Assembly (NCBI GenBank): GCA_913048125.1
Contig: CAJWWL010000006.1
Span: forward strand, 1 to 33,226
DNA from: an uncultured Opitutia bacterium
Lineage (GTDB): Bacteria > Verrucomicrobiota > Verrucomicrobiia > Opitutales > JABJCN01
DNA length: 33,226 bases
Direction of reading: 5' to 3'
Below the pieces are notes generated by a model, which saw only the letters and a program-made list of their open reading frames with translations, did not search any database and was not told the origin of the DNA. The stretch's first letter is position 1. Each line of letters starts with the position of its first letter. Position numbers and translations under genes: made by a program. Below, piece by piece: positions 26,789-33,226 of the stretch.

Positions 26789-27184
26789 TTAGCGTGACTG
26801 AATACGAATTTTACTTAAGCCATGAGTCCTACATTGGTCCATGACCCAAGTGATTTTTTTGAGTGGAGTCTCTTGATCGGCGATAAGCAGCACTTGTTTA
26901 GTGTTAGCTTGAGTGCCTGCAAATTTAATAGTTTCTGAGAATTGTTCCTGAGAAACTGATGTGTTGTTGTAAAGAAGGTTACCAAGTGAGTCAACGGACA
27001 CGATTATTCGGTCCTCCAGTTGGTTTGAACCAGCCGTTTTGATTTCCGGGAGTACGAGGTTCAGAGTGCGTACCTGCCGGAATTGCATCGTGATCAAAAA
27101 GAAAAAGAGTATGACCGTGAGCACATCTAGCAGGGGCAATATATTTATGCCTGGTTTTTTGCGTTTTCTACGCAGGGGATGCAT
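26789..27184 (-). CDS. exbD: ExbD/TolR-family biopolymer transport protein
   Basis: A 131-residue single-helix protein. After a basic cytoplasmic start (RRKRKKPG) comes INILPLLDVLTVILFFFLIT with Asp20, the equivalent of the essential proton-carrying Asp25 of E. coli ExbD. A small periplasmic domain follows. With the adjacent ExbB it should form a proton-driven motor that energises TonB- or Tol-type partners across the envelope. Its ATG lies three bases after the ExbB stop, so the pair is tightly coupled. No tonB or tolA gene is beside this pair, so its mechanical partner is unknown; it is unlike the second pair at 31546-32752. Confidence 0.9.
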   Translation of the reverse strand: MHPLRRKRKKPGINILPLLDVLTVILFFFLITMQFRQVRTLNLVLPEIKTAGSNQLEDRIIVSVDSLGNLLYNNTSVSQEQFSETIKFAGTQANTKQVLLIADQETPLKKITWVMDQCRTHGLSKIRIQSR

Positions 27185-27187
27185 GGG

Positions 27188-27769
27188 TCAAACTTCTGTG
27201 TTGGATTCAAGCAACCGTTCAACGCCAGCATCAATACGAGCGGCAAGCACATCTACGCGACGGTCGAGCCAGGTTCCCGCAACTAAGGCTGGGATAGCAA
27301 CGCTGAGACCTATGATAGTGGTGCTCAGGGCTAGAGATATACCTTGCCCGAAGTCTCCGGTGTCGGTGGCGACGCCTGCGCCGTCGAATCCTGTAAAAAC
27401 CCGGACTAGTCCAGTAACGGTACCAAGAAGTCCAAGTAGTGGCGCAACCGCGACCACGATGTCTAAAAGAAACAATCCGCGTTCAAGTCTGCTGACTTCG
27501 AGTCGCGCATAGGCCTTCAATCCATCTGGATCAGTCCCTCCCTCACAATAGAATTGGAGGATACGACCCCCTGAAGATTTAGGATCGACCTCATTACCGC
27601 TCCATTCACCTCGGACAATAGCCTCAAACAGACTTTGTGGAAATACTTTGACGAAACAAAGGGCGATTACTCTCTCAATAGTGACAGCAAGCCCCAGCAC
27701 AGAACAGGCAAGAAGTGGGTAGATAAAAACCCCAGACGCCTTCAGGATCTGAGATAGGTCCAGTTCCAT
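27188..27769 (-). CDS. exbB: MotA/TolQ/ExbB proton channel family protein
   Basis: A 193-residue protein with three likely membrane helices: FIYPLLACSVLGLAVTIERV (about 15-34), LDIVVAVAPLLGLLGTVTGL (about 102-121) and ISLALSTTIIGLSVAIPALV (about 143-162). The APLLGLLGTVTGLVRVF and LALSTTIIGLSVAIPA segments are ExbB/TolQ hallmarks, the latter containing the conserved Thr residues of the proton path. It is shorter than E. coli ExbB (244) but normal for stand-alone ExbB proteins. It lies between leuD (38 bases upstream) and exbD. Whether it serves TonB or another trans-envelope partner cannot be told. Confidence 0.92.
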   Translation of the reverse strand: MELDLSQILKASGVFIYPLLACSVLGLAVTIERVIALCFVKVFPQSLFEAIVRGEWSGNEVDPKSSGGRILQFYCEGGTDPDGLKAYARLEVSRLERGLFLLDIVVAVAPLLGLLGTVTGLVRVFTGFDGAGVATDTGDFGQGISLALSTTIIGLSVAIPALVAGTWLDRRVDVLAARIDAGVERLLESNTEV

Positions 27770-27807
27770 TTACGTTCTGGTTTGCTTAGGTTGCAGTTGT
27801 TTTCTTT

Positions 27808-28407
27808 CTAGGAGGAATAGGAGAGAGCCTGGTCAACCGATTTTGTTGCATCAGCAGACTGAAGTAGCTCAGCGATAGGATCCCAGCGACCCTCTGTAAG
27901 TGCCTGTTGCGCACTGGATGGTAGGGATGCAGGGAAGGCATGGTTCCCTGCTCTAATTTCCAGATGCTCTATATCTAGGGTCACTTCAAGGCTTGGGTCA
28001 GCATTGATAAGATCTGTAAGTTCACGGCGGACATCCTCTGTAGCAGTCATACATGGAATGCCTAGCGTGGTCGAATTGCCGAAGAATATTTCCGCAAAAC
28101 TCCCTGCAACAATTCCTCGAATACCCCAATGGTAAAGGGATTGAGGGGCATGTTCGCGCGAACTACCGCAACCGAAGTTCACACCGCTGACAAGGATAGA
28201 TGCATTGGCGCGTTCAGGTTCGTCAAATGGATGTGTACGACCGTCTTTACTTGCAAAATCGCGCTCGTCATAGAATGCGAATTCGCCAAGGCCGTCGAAA
28301 GTGACGCACTTCATGAATCGAGCGGGAATGATACGATCGGTATCAATATCGTTGCCAGATACGGCTAGTGCTGTGCCGGTTACAGAGGAAATTTTCTCGA
28401 GCGACAT
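27808..28407 (-). CDS. leuD: 3-isopropylmalate dehydratase small subunit
   Basis: LeuD is the swivelling small subunit of isopropylmalate isomerase, which interconverts 2- and 3-isopropylmalate in leucine synthesis with the Fe-S-carrying LeuC. The 199-residue length is typical of the bacterial form. NDIDTDRIIPARF (19-31) and NFGCGSSREHAPQ (77-89) are diagnostic, the latter the substrate-recognition loop. leuC is not in the window, so the two subunits are either split or leuC lies elsewhere. It shares a strand with exbB/exbD 38 bases downstream. A related homoaconitase small subunit is less likely at this length. Confidence 0.93.
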   Translation of the reverse strand: MSLEKISSVTGTALAVSGNDIDTDRIIPARFMKCVTFDGLGEFAFYDERDFASKDGRTHPFDEPERANASILVSGVNFGCGSSREHAPQSLYHWGIRGIVAGSFAEIFFGNSTTLGIPCMTATEDVRRELTDLINADPSLEVTLDIEHLEIRAGNHAFPASLPSSAQQALTEGRWDPIAELLQSADATKSVDQALSYSS

Positions 28408-28516
28408 GGTTGTTAACTGTTTTTTTAATAGTCGAAGGATAAATCAGTTTGTGATGGCTTGCAGTCTAGTCGGCAAGTGTAATCGGTTTCTGTAAAAGCT
28501 ACCGCTAACAAGAAGA

Positions 28517-28542
28517 AACCCCCCTGTGGTAACAGGAGGGTT
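28517..28542 (-). terminator. Rho-independent terminator of the ferredoxin gene
   Basis: On the minus strand AACCCTCCTG pairs with CAGGGGGGTT around a 6-base TTACCA loop, giving ten positions with one mismatch. The stem is followed by a T-rich run (TCTTCTTGTT). It lies 26 bases after the ferredoxin stop and ahead of leuD, so it should end ferredoxin transcripts. Confidence 0.75.
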
Positions 28543-28567
28543 CCGTTGAAAATTTAATAGCTATTGC

Positions 28568-28870
28568 TTACTGATCGGCGTCTGGGTTGGAGCACTTCGG
28601 GCCTTTCAGGGGATCGGAAGAGCTAAAGATTTGCTCGAACTCTTCTGCGGTTGCGTTAAGGTCGATCCATTCCTCCATTTCTTCCGGAAGGTCGGTGTCA
28701 GGGTAGATCGCCTCGACAGGACATTCGTCGACGCAAGCATTGCAGTCAATGCAGGTGTCGGGGTTTATGTAGAGGCGGTCGGGCGTCTCATGAAAGGCAT
28801 CTACGGGGCAGACGCCCACGCAGGTGGTGAATTTGCAGTCGACGCACGCTTCGGTGACAACGTAGGCCAT
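28568..28870 (-). CDS. fdxA: 7Fe ferredoxin ([3Fe-4S][4Fe-4S], FdxA type)
   Basis: A 100-residue ferredoxin. Cysteines at 9, 17 and 21 (C-x7-C-x3-CP) and 40, 43, 46 and 50 (C-x2-C-x2-C-x3-CP) match the FdxA pattern, in which C9, C17 and C50 hold a 3Fe cluster and the others a 4Fe cluster; Cys12 is the extra non-ligand cysteine known in Azotobacter FdI. The acidic C-terminal half (EEMEEWIDLNATAEEFEQIF) is also typical. It is a low-potential electron carrier in the cytoplasm. It stands alone between a promoter at 28925-28952 and a terminator at 28517-28542, so it appears monocistronic. Redox partners are not indicated. Confidence 0.94.
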   Translation of the reverse strand: MAYVVTEACVDCKFTTCVGVCPVDAFHETPDRLYINPDTCIDCNACVDECPVEAIYPDTDLPEEMEEWIDLNATAEEFEQIFSSSDPLKGPKCSNPDADQ

Positions 28871-28924
28871 GATTTTTCTTAGTTGGTTTTTAGCTAGGAT
28901 TAACCCTCAATAAAAGGGCGTAAA

Positions 28925-28952
28925 AACCTAGCAGGATAGACTAAAGGGTCAA
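28925..28952 (-). promoter_or_regulatory. Predicted promoter of the ferredoxin gene
   Basis: On the minus strand TTGACC (28952-28947) and TAGGTT (28930-28925) are spaced by 16 bases. The -35 box differs from consensus at one base and the -10 box keeps TA and the last T. It lies about 55 bases before the ferredoxin start, in the gap after holB. Confidence 0.45.
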
Positions 28953-28975
28953 TTGCAAAAGGTATCCATTTGTAC

Positions 28976-29947
28976 CTATGCCTGACTCCAGATTCGTAGT
29001 GTGTGAAGCATGAAGTACTCGAAAGCGGTTATATCCTTGAGGTTTAAGACTAGGAGCCCTTTCAGTTCCTCTAGCTTTGCAATGGTTTTTATGTACTTGC
29101 TGATGGATTCTGGATCAGTCTGGTTACTTCCTCGGAGAACGATATCGCCAGTAGCTTTTTCAACCTCTTGTAAAAGTTGTAGCAACTTGCCCCGTAGCAC
29201 TCTGGATTCCGCGGCATCTTTTAATTCTTTCGACGCATTCTCTGGTAGTGAGCTGGTTTCAGTGGCAATACTGTCCGCGGATAAGCTTTTATTTATAATA
29301 TCGAAGCGAGCCGCTAGTCCATAGAGTCCAAATATGGCTTTGCTGACAGCTGGTTTGCCTCCGGCCCGAAGATTTCCGAGGGCTTTGATCCAATCACCGT
29401 AGTCAGTTTTCCACTGGATCCAATCTTCATTATCAACCGGAGGCACTGGGGCATTGATATGGAAACGGAAGCAACGGCTCCTGATCGTCGACATAACCTT
29501 GTAGGGGTTAGTGGTCAGGAGAATCAGATATGTGTTTTCAGGAGGTTCTTCGAGCGTCTTGAGAAGCGCGTTGGCAGAAAATTTGACCAATCTGTCCGCT
29601 TCATGAATAATCGCGACCTTGTTGCCTCCTTGGTTGGAGGTCATCTGAATGTCCGTCGTCAGACGGCGTATTGTATTTGGAGGGAAATGACCCCGTTCAG
29701 CTTCTCCAATTAGAAAAGTGCGGCTTTTCCCGGCTGGCCTGATTTCAAAAAGGTCCGGGTGGTTAGTTGGATGCTTTTTATTTGAATCCTCAGCAATGGG
29801 TTCCAGAAGATCACCAGCCAAAACGAATGCTTCCCGCTCGAGAGTCTCCAGAGACTCACCATGGAGGAGAATACCGTGAGCGAGTCGTCCCTCCTTGACA
29901 GCTTTCCGAAGAGATTGAAGGGAGCGAGACTCGCCGGTATCGGTCAC
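28976..29947 (-). CDS. holB: DNA polymerase III delta-prime subunit
   Basis: A 323-residue AAA+ clamp-loader subunit. GILLHG at residues 25-30 stands where Walker A would be and lacks GKT, as in the ATP-inactive delta-prime subunit. IIHEADRL (113-120) is the Walker B region, LLKTLEEPPENTYLIL (128-143) and TIRSRC (154-159) with the sensor-like SRC motif are signature segments. It helps load the sliding clamp. The zinc-binding cysteines of E. coli HolB are not evident. Its ATG overlaps the tmk stop by four bases, and tmk-holB is a common bacterial order. The C-terminal part is more divergent. Confidence 0.92.
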   Translation of the reverse strand: MTDTGESRSLQSLRKAVKEGRLAHGILLHGESLETLEREAFVLAGDLLEPIAEDSNKKHPTNHPDLFEIRPAGKSRTFLIGEAERGHFPPNTIRRLTTDIQMTSNQGGNKVAIIHEADRLVKFSANALLKTLEEPPENTYLILLTTNPYKVMSTIRSRCFRFHINAPVPPVDNEDWIQWKTDYGDWIKALGNLRAGGKPAVSKAIFGLYGLAARFDIINKSLSADSIATETSSLPENASKELKDAAESRVLRGKLLQLLQEVEKATGDIVLRGSNQTDPESISKYIKTIAKLEELKGLLVLNLKDITAFEYFMLHTLRIWSQA

Positions 29948-30603
29948 AGTTCGAAGCGCTCTTTGACGTAACCCCAGATCTCGTCTTCGATCAGCTTTTT
30001 GTCCTGAGTGCCGTCCATGATGTGAAAGCGCTCGGGCATAGACTCCGCAAGCAAGAGATAGCCTTCACGAATTTTCTTGTAGAATTCGATGTTTTCCCGC
30101 TCGAAGCGATCGGGTGGTCCGGCATGTCGGTCGGCCACGCGTTGCATGCTGACATCAGCAGGGACATCAAGTATGAATGTCAGGTCTGGCATGATATCTC
30201 CAACAGCAAAAGCATTGATGGCCTGAATAGGATCATCAGAAACTTGACGGGCTACGCCTTGGTAGACGGTGGTGGAATCAAGAAAACGATCACAAAGAAT
30301 TATACGACCGTCTTCGATTTCCGGAACTATGATTTCACGCACCAATTGAGCTCTTGCGGCGGCAAAAAGGAGAAGCTCCGTTTCAGGAAAGAGCTTATCG
30401 CCTTGGTGTCCGAACTTTAGAAGGTGGCGGATCTCTTCGCCGACTTCAGTTCCACCAGGTTCGCGCGTCACGAAAGCGTGGTATCCAGCGTCCTCGATAT
30501 GAGTCTCAAGACGGTGGATTTGCGTGGTCTTGCCGCAGCCTTCACACCCTTCGAAGGTGATCATCAGGCCCTTTTTTAGGAAGTTTGATGTTTCTTCAGC
30601 CAT
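29944..30603 (-). CDS. tmk: Thymidylate kinase
   Basis: Tmk phosphorylates dTMP to dTDP with ATP. The P-loop FEGCEGCGKTTQ is at residues 17-28. TREPGGTEVGEEIR follows, and CDRFLDSTTVYQGVAR is the DRY-like motif with the catalytic arginine region. LDVPADVSMQR is the usual strand and helix. Length 219 is close to the family. The P-loop carries Cys at two places where Gly and Ser are usual (GCEGCGKT against GGEGSGKS). The N-terminus has about 13 extra residues before the conserved MITFEG, so ATG at Met14 is a possible alternative start. It overlaps holB and begins two bases after the PfkB-like gene. Confidence 0.95.
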   Translation of the reverse strand: MAEETSNFLKKGLMITFEGCEGCGKTTQIHRLETHIEDAGYHAFVTREPGGTEVGEEIRHLLKFGHQGDKLFPETELLLFAAARAQLVREIIVPEIEDGRIILCDRFLDSTTVYQGVARQVSDDPIQAINAFAVGDIMPDLTFILDVPADVSMQRVADRHAGPPDRFERENIEFYKKIREGYLLLAESMPERFHIMDGTQDKKLIEDEIWGYVKERFEL

Positions 30604-30605
30604 TT

Positions 30606-31400
30606 TCAGGATGGGTTTTGTCGGATGTGTCGTTCGATTTCAACCCAAGAAGGATAGGATTTATTGGAAAGTTGAGTTTCCACTGCCGCAACCGCAATAG
30701 GTAGAAGATGTTTTTCTTCAATTCCAAGCAAGCCAGCTGCGCAGTAAGCAGTGCCAAAATTCGTGCCGAGTTCGTTAAGAGATGACTGATCCTCGTGTTC
30801 GTATCTAGACATTATAGAATTTGCCTCGGCTCTTTCAGCTGCTGCATAGTTCTTTTCTGACGACAGAATACATGCTCCAACTCCAAGCGCACTTCTGGCA
30901 CGTGCCAGCGAACGCTCAACTGAATCATCGGAGTTCTCACCGAGATTTTCGAGAGTGTCCTTCAGGCTCGACGGGTTAAGCCCGACAATAACCTCCCCAT
31001 GGGACTGTAGACGTTGAATGATATCCAAGACGGCTGTCCCGGCGCGAGTGTCCGGGTGGGAGAGGTCCACAAAAAAATGACGTAGGTCTCTAGGAAAAGA
31101 GTTGGGGAGCAAGGTTTCTAGAAGGCAGTGTCCTGCATCCACAATCGGTGCCAGGTCGGGGCCGGACATCGTCACCCAGTCTGCACGAGAAAAGGCGTCC
31201 AGAAACTTGCCATGTTCAGGTCCTCCAAGCAAGTCGAGTAGACTTTTGCCGCTGATAGAATCCTGAACGGCAGACTTGCTCCCTCCAAGTGCATCAAAAG
31301 CATCTGCATGCGCACCCGGTGACAGTTGAATGACCTGCAGTTCCCGCATGCTGGCTCGACTACGTCCTAGGGCTTTCAAGGTTTGTTCTGTGATACTCAT
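30606..31400 (-). CDS. Degenerate PfkB-like protein, first gene of tmk-holB operon
   Basis: A 264-residue protein with no firm match. The middle and C-terminus follow the pattern of a PfkB-type sugar kinase branch: VDLSHPDTRA (111-120), VIVGLNPSS (137-145), then LGTNFGTAYCAAGLLGI (211-227) and SYPSWVEIERHI (248-259). Two features argue against normal kinase activity. The protein lacks the N-terminal substrate region, being about 80-100 residues shorter than usual, and the catalytic GAGD motif aligns to ELGT, so the base Asp is replaced. An in-frame TAG just upstream of the ATG at 31400 fixes the start. It is the first gene of an operon with tmk and holB (gap of two bases). Function unknown; a PfkB-fold pseudoenzyme is a reasonable guess. 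Confidence 0.5.
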   Translation of the reverse strand: MSITEQTLKALGRSRASMRELQVIQLSPGAHADAFDALGGSKSAVQDSISGKSLLDLLGGPEHGKFLDAFSRADWVTMSGPDLAPIVDAGHCLLETLLPNSFPRDLRHFFVDLSHPDTRAGTAVLDIIQRLQSHGEVIVGLNPSSLKDTLENLGENSDDSVERSLARARSALGVGACILSSEKNYAAAERAEANSIMSRYEHEDQSSLNELGTNFGTAYCAAGLLGIEEKHLLPIAVAAVETQLSNKSYPSWVEIERHIRQNPS

Positions 31401-31416
31401 GATGGTTGCTTCTTTC

Positions 31417-31443
31417 TAAATATTAAGGATTCAAAGCTGTCAA
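31417..31443 (-). promoter_or_regulatory. Possible promoter of the PfkB-like/tmk/holB operon
   Basis: On the minus strand a perfect TTGACA (31443-31438) is followed after 15 bases by TATTTA (31422-31417). Spacing is short, and the transcript would have a leader of only about a dozen bases before the ATG at 31400. The perfect -35 box makes the site worth recording. Confidence 0.38.
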
Positions 31444-31488
31444 AGCGTAGCAGGCTAGAATCCGGATGAGTGCCTCAATTGTTTGATC

Positions 31489-31516
31489 TTGAACATTTGT
31501 GCCACTTCTCTATCTA
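31489..31516 (+). promoter_or_regulatory. Possible promoter of the exbB-exbD-tonB operon
   Basis: TTGAAC (31489-31494) and TATCTA (31511-31516) are spaced by 16 bases, about 30 bases ahead of the exbB ATG in the 145-base divergent gap. An overlapping TTGATC precedes it. Both boxes are partial matches, so confidence is low. Confidence 0.32.
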
Positions 31517-31545
31517 ATTAAGCCGATGATGACAATGCAGGAGAC

Positions 31546-32301
31546 ATGGATTTGGTAGACGCGGCTATTACAGTCCAGCTTCAACTTCCGATCGCTAACG
31601 TTTGGTTGGCATTCAAGGAGTCCAGCTGGATGGGTTACTTAATACTAAGCATACTCGCAGTGTGTAGCATTGTGACGTGGACGCTTTGCCTAGCCAAGTG
31701 GGGGGAGTTAAGAAAGATCCGCAAGCTCAACCACACTCTGGAACAGAAGCTCCACCCCAACAGTTGCAGCAATCTTCTCAAGCTAACCGAAGGCTCTTTT
31801 GGGACTCATCGCAGCCATTATCAAAACCTTCTACTTGTCTCGCTTAAGGCCTTCTTTCGCCCTGAATTTGGAGCCAACTACCACTCTGACGATGAGGGAA
31901 CTTACACTCAACGTATGAATCAGGTAGAAAGTGCTCTGCAGCGTGCGGTTGCCAAGCGCACAGATGAGTACGAGAAGAATATGGTCTTCCTTAGTATCAT
32001 AGTCACCTCTGCACCTTTTCTTGGTCTATTTGGAACCGTGTGGGGAGTAATGGAAGCTTTTGGTGCCATTGGGCTAAGCGGCGGCGGTTCCATAAAAGAT
32101 TTAGCTCCTGGAGTTTCCTCTGCGTTGCTGACTACAGTGGGTGGCCTAGCCGTGGCAATCCCCTCAGTATTTGGTTACAACCTTCTTCTTGACTATGTCC
32201 GACGGCTCACCATCGACATAGAGAATTTTGCCAGTCAGATCGCTGACCGCTTCGAACTCGACCGGCTTAAAGATCATCCTGTTCAGAACTCCTCTGAGTA
32301 A
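31546..32301 (+). CDS. exbB: MotA/TolQ/ExbB proton channel family protein (second copy)
   Basis: A 251-residue three-helix protein. Helix 1 is MGYLILSILAVCSIVTWTLC (about 29-48); a cytoplasmic domain follows; helix 2 is SAPFLGLFGTVWGVMEAF, and helix 3 is SALLTTVGGLAVAIPSVFGY with the proton-path threonines. It is full length and resembles TolQ/ExbB more closely than the 193-residue copy at 27188. An AGGAG lies only two bases before ATG 31546; a TTG at 31552 would have eight bases of spacing, so the true start may be either. It is followed by exbD after seven bases and then a TonB-like gene, so it most likely energises TonB- or Tol-dependent outer-membrane processes. Confidence 0.93.
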   Translation: MDLVDAAITVQLQLPIANVWLAFKESSWMGYLILSILAVCSIVTWTLCLAKWGELRKIRKLNHTLEQKLHPNSCSNLLKLTEGSFGTHRSHYQNLLLVSLKAFFRPEFGANYHSDDEGTYTQRMNQVESALQRAVAKRTDEYEKNMVFLSIIVTSAPFLGLFGTVWGVMEAFGAIGLSGGGSIKDLAPGVSSALLTTVGGLAVAIPSVFGYNLLLDYVRRLTIDIENFASQIADRFELDRLKDHPVQNSSE

Positions 32302-32308
32302 CATCAAG

Positions 32309-32752
32309 ATGAGCAATACATCTCAGCGCCGTTCTCGCTCCCGTCGGTTTGGGCGACCTAAGACTCAAGGACGTATTTCTGAGATCAACGTAACTCCTTT
32401 GATTGATCTAGCCTTCGCCTTGCTCATTATCTTCATGATTGCCGCACCAATGATGGAGCAGAGTATTCGGATTGATCTTCCAGAGCAAAGCAGCGAGTCA
32501 CCTCCGCCCCCCGATGATCTGGAAATTCGTACGATATCGATCGACAAGGAGGGCACCTACTACTGGGACAAGGAGAAAATGGACTTCCCATCCCTCCAGT
32601 CCCGTATCCGAGGCATTGCTTCCGAGCCAGAGCCACCTGCCCTGAGCATTCGCGCCGACGCTACCATCCAATACCAAAAGGTCATCGACGTAATCGATTA
32701 CGTAAAAGAGCAGAAACTTACAAAAATAAGTCTCGGGACACGACAAGAATGA
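32309..32752 (+). CDS. exbD: ExbD/TolR-family biopolymer transport protein (second copy)
   Basis: A 147-residue protein. A basic cytoplasmic tail (QRRSRSRRFGRPKTQG) leads to ISEINVTPLIDLAFALLIIF with the key Asp33, then a periplasmic domain ending near VKEQKLTKISLG. EINVTPLIDLAFALLIIFMI is the classic ExbD/TolR motif. ATG 32309 lies directly after the exbB stop and before the conserved helix; a longer frame from 32228 exists but overlaps exbB and adds unlikely residues. Forms the motor stator with the ExbB at 31546. Confidence 0.92.
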   Translation: MSNTSQRRSRSRRFGRPKTQGRISEINVTPLIDLAFALLIIFMIAAPMMEQSIRIDLPEQSSESPPPPDDLEIRTISIDKEGTYYWDKEKMDFPSLQSRIRGIASEPEPPALSIRADATIQYQKVIDVIDYVKEQKLTKISLGTRQE

Positions 32753-32800
32753 TCTAGCCCCCAATTCCGCTTCAGATTTCCACCCCAACACCCGCTTCTG

Positions 32801-33226
32801 ATGAAGAGAACCCCATATTCAAACCCCAAGAGGAGCCTGACCACCGCCGTCATCCTGCATGTCGTCTTCCTGCTCACTGCAGGTTTCCTGGCGATTCCAG
32901 AAAAGAAAGAAGACCCCGAGCACCTCTTCGAGCTTGTACTTCCTCCGGCAACTCTTCCTTCACCTACGCCTGAGCCTGCCCCTCCTCCTCCCGAGCCCAT
33001 TTCCGAGCCGGAACCACCGGCACCCGAACCTGATCCGACACCACCTCCGCCGCCGGAGCCCGTAGTCCCTGAACCACCGCCACCTCCAAAGCCCACTCCT
33101 AAACCTAAGCCCGTGCCGAGGAAGGTAGAATCCAAGCCTAAACCCACACCTCCACCTGTTAAGAGAGTTGTACCTAAGCCTCCCCCCGTAAAAAAGGTTC
33201 TCTCACCGCCCAAGCCTATACAGCGT
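32801..33226 (+). CDS. TonB-like energy transducer, N-terminal part (3' end outside window)
   Basis: An open frame of 142 codons runs from ATG 32801 to the right edge without a stop. A cytoplasmic start (MKRTPYSNPKRS) is followed by one membrane helix LTTAVILHVVFLLTAGFLAI (about 13-32), then from residue about 49 a Pro/Glu- and then Pro/Lys-rich region (EPEPPAPEPDPTPPPPPEPV and VPRKVESKPKPTPPPVK). This is the TonB plan, in which the proline-rich part spans the periplasm. It follows exbB and exbD, as expected. The C-terminal domain that touches outer-membrane receptors is beyond the edge, so TolA is not excluded. Confidence 0.8.
   Translation, partial: MKRTPYSNPKRSLTTAVILHVVFLLTAGFLAIPEKKEDPEHLFELVLPPATLPSPTPEPAPPPPEPISEPEPPAPEPDPTPPPPPEPVVPEPPPPPKPTPKPKPVPRKVESKPKPTPPPVKRVVPKPPPVKKVLSPPKPIQR

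Noticed and set aside
27039-27512. Plus-strand frame of 157 codons
   Set aside because: It lies antisense to exbB and exbD, both of which have strong family motifs. Composition is unlike a real protein.
28957-28972. GGTA...TACC hairpin just after the holB stop
   Set aside because: Only four base pairs with an 8-base loop; the short T run after it is not enough for a terminator call.
32698-33213. Minus-strand reading frame of 171 codons, very Gly-rich
   Set aside because: It is the antisense image of the Pro-rich TonB-like gene; the complement of proline codons (CCN) reads as Gly codons. No start context or family match.

Overview
The window is bacterial chromosome, densely coding and close to 50% GC by eye. 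No insertion sequence, phage gene, CRISPR array, rRNA or tRNA was recognised. The best guess at the host is a marine member of the Verrucomicrobiota, probably near Opitutia. This is an inference from three things: the MoxR/DUF58/BatA-like/DUF4175/DUF4159 cluster typical of the PVC and Bacteroidota groups, a long amidophosphoribosyltransferase of the type I associate with Bacteroidota, and start codons that mostly lack a Shine-Dalgarno sequence. No marker gene that fixes the taxon is present.

Layout from left to right. Positions 1-3279 (minus strand) hold a likely surface-polysaccharide operon: a family-4-like glycosyltransferase, a GT11 alpha-1,2-fucosyltransferase-like enzyme, and a TAXI-type solute-binding protein that runs off the left edge. 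Positions 3400-9452 (plus) are a purine operon: purS, a fumarylacetoacetate-hydrolase-family enzyme, purQ, purL and a long purF. PurS, PurQ and PurL together make the three-subunit FGAM synthase; PurF makes phosphoribosylamine two steps earlier. Positions 9527-11767 (plus) hold an HNH nuclease-like protein, serine acetyltransferase (cysE) and a small alpha/beta hydrolase.

Positions 11853-23194 (plus) are an 11.3-kb envelope cluster: a TPR protein with an embedded HExxH metalloprotease, a DUF4159 protein, a MoxR AAA+ ATPase, a DUF58 protein, a BatA-like VWA membrane protein, and a 1271-residue DUF4175 protein with a very long coiled coil. The order suggests a MoxR-type chaperone acting on MIDAS-bearing partners and on large periplasmic proteins. 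The substrate is unknown and this is the least understood system in the window.

Positions 23276-31400 (minus) hold a 1143-residue CPA1 Na+/H+ antiporter with a histidine-rich insertion and a C-terminal cyclic-nucleotide-binding domain; an ExbB/ExbD pair behind leuD; a 7Fe ferredoxin; and an operon of a degenerate PfkB-like protein, tmk and holB. From 31546 to the right edge (plus) lies a second ExbB/ExbD pair followed by the start of a TonB-like protein, a proton-driven outer-membrane energising complex.

No stretch longer than about 160 bases lacks a gene. Two genes are cut by the window edges: the TAXI protein on the left and the TonB-like protein on the right.
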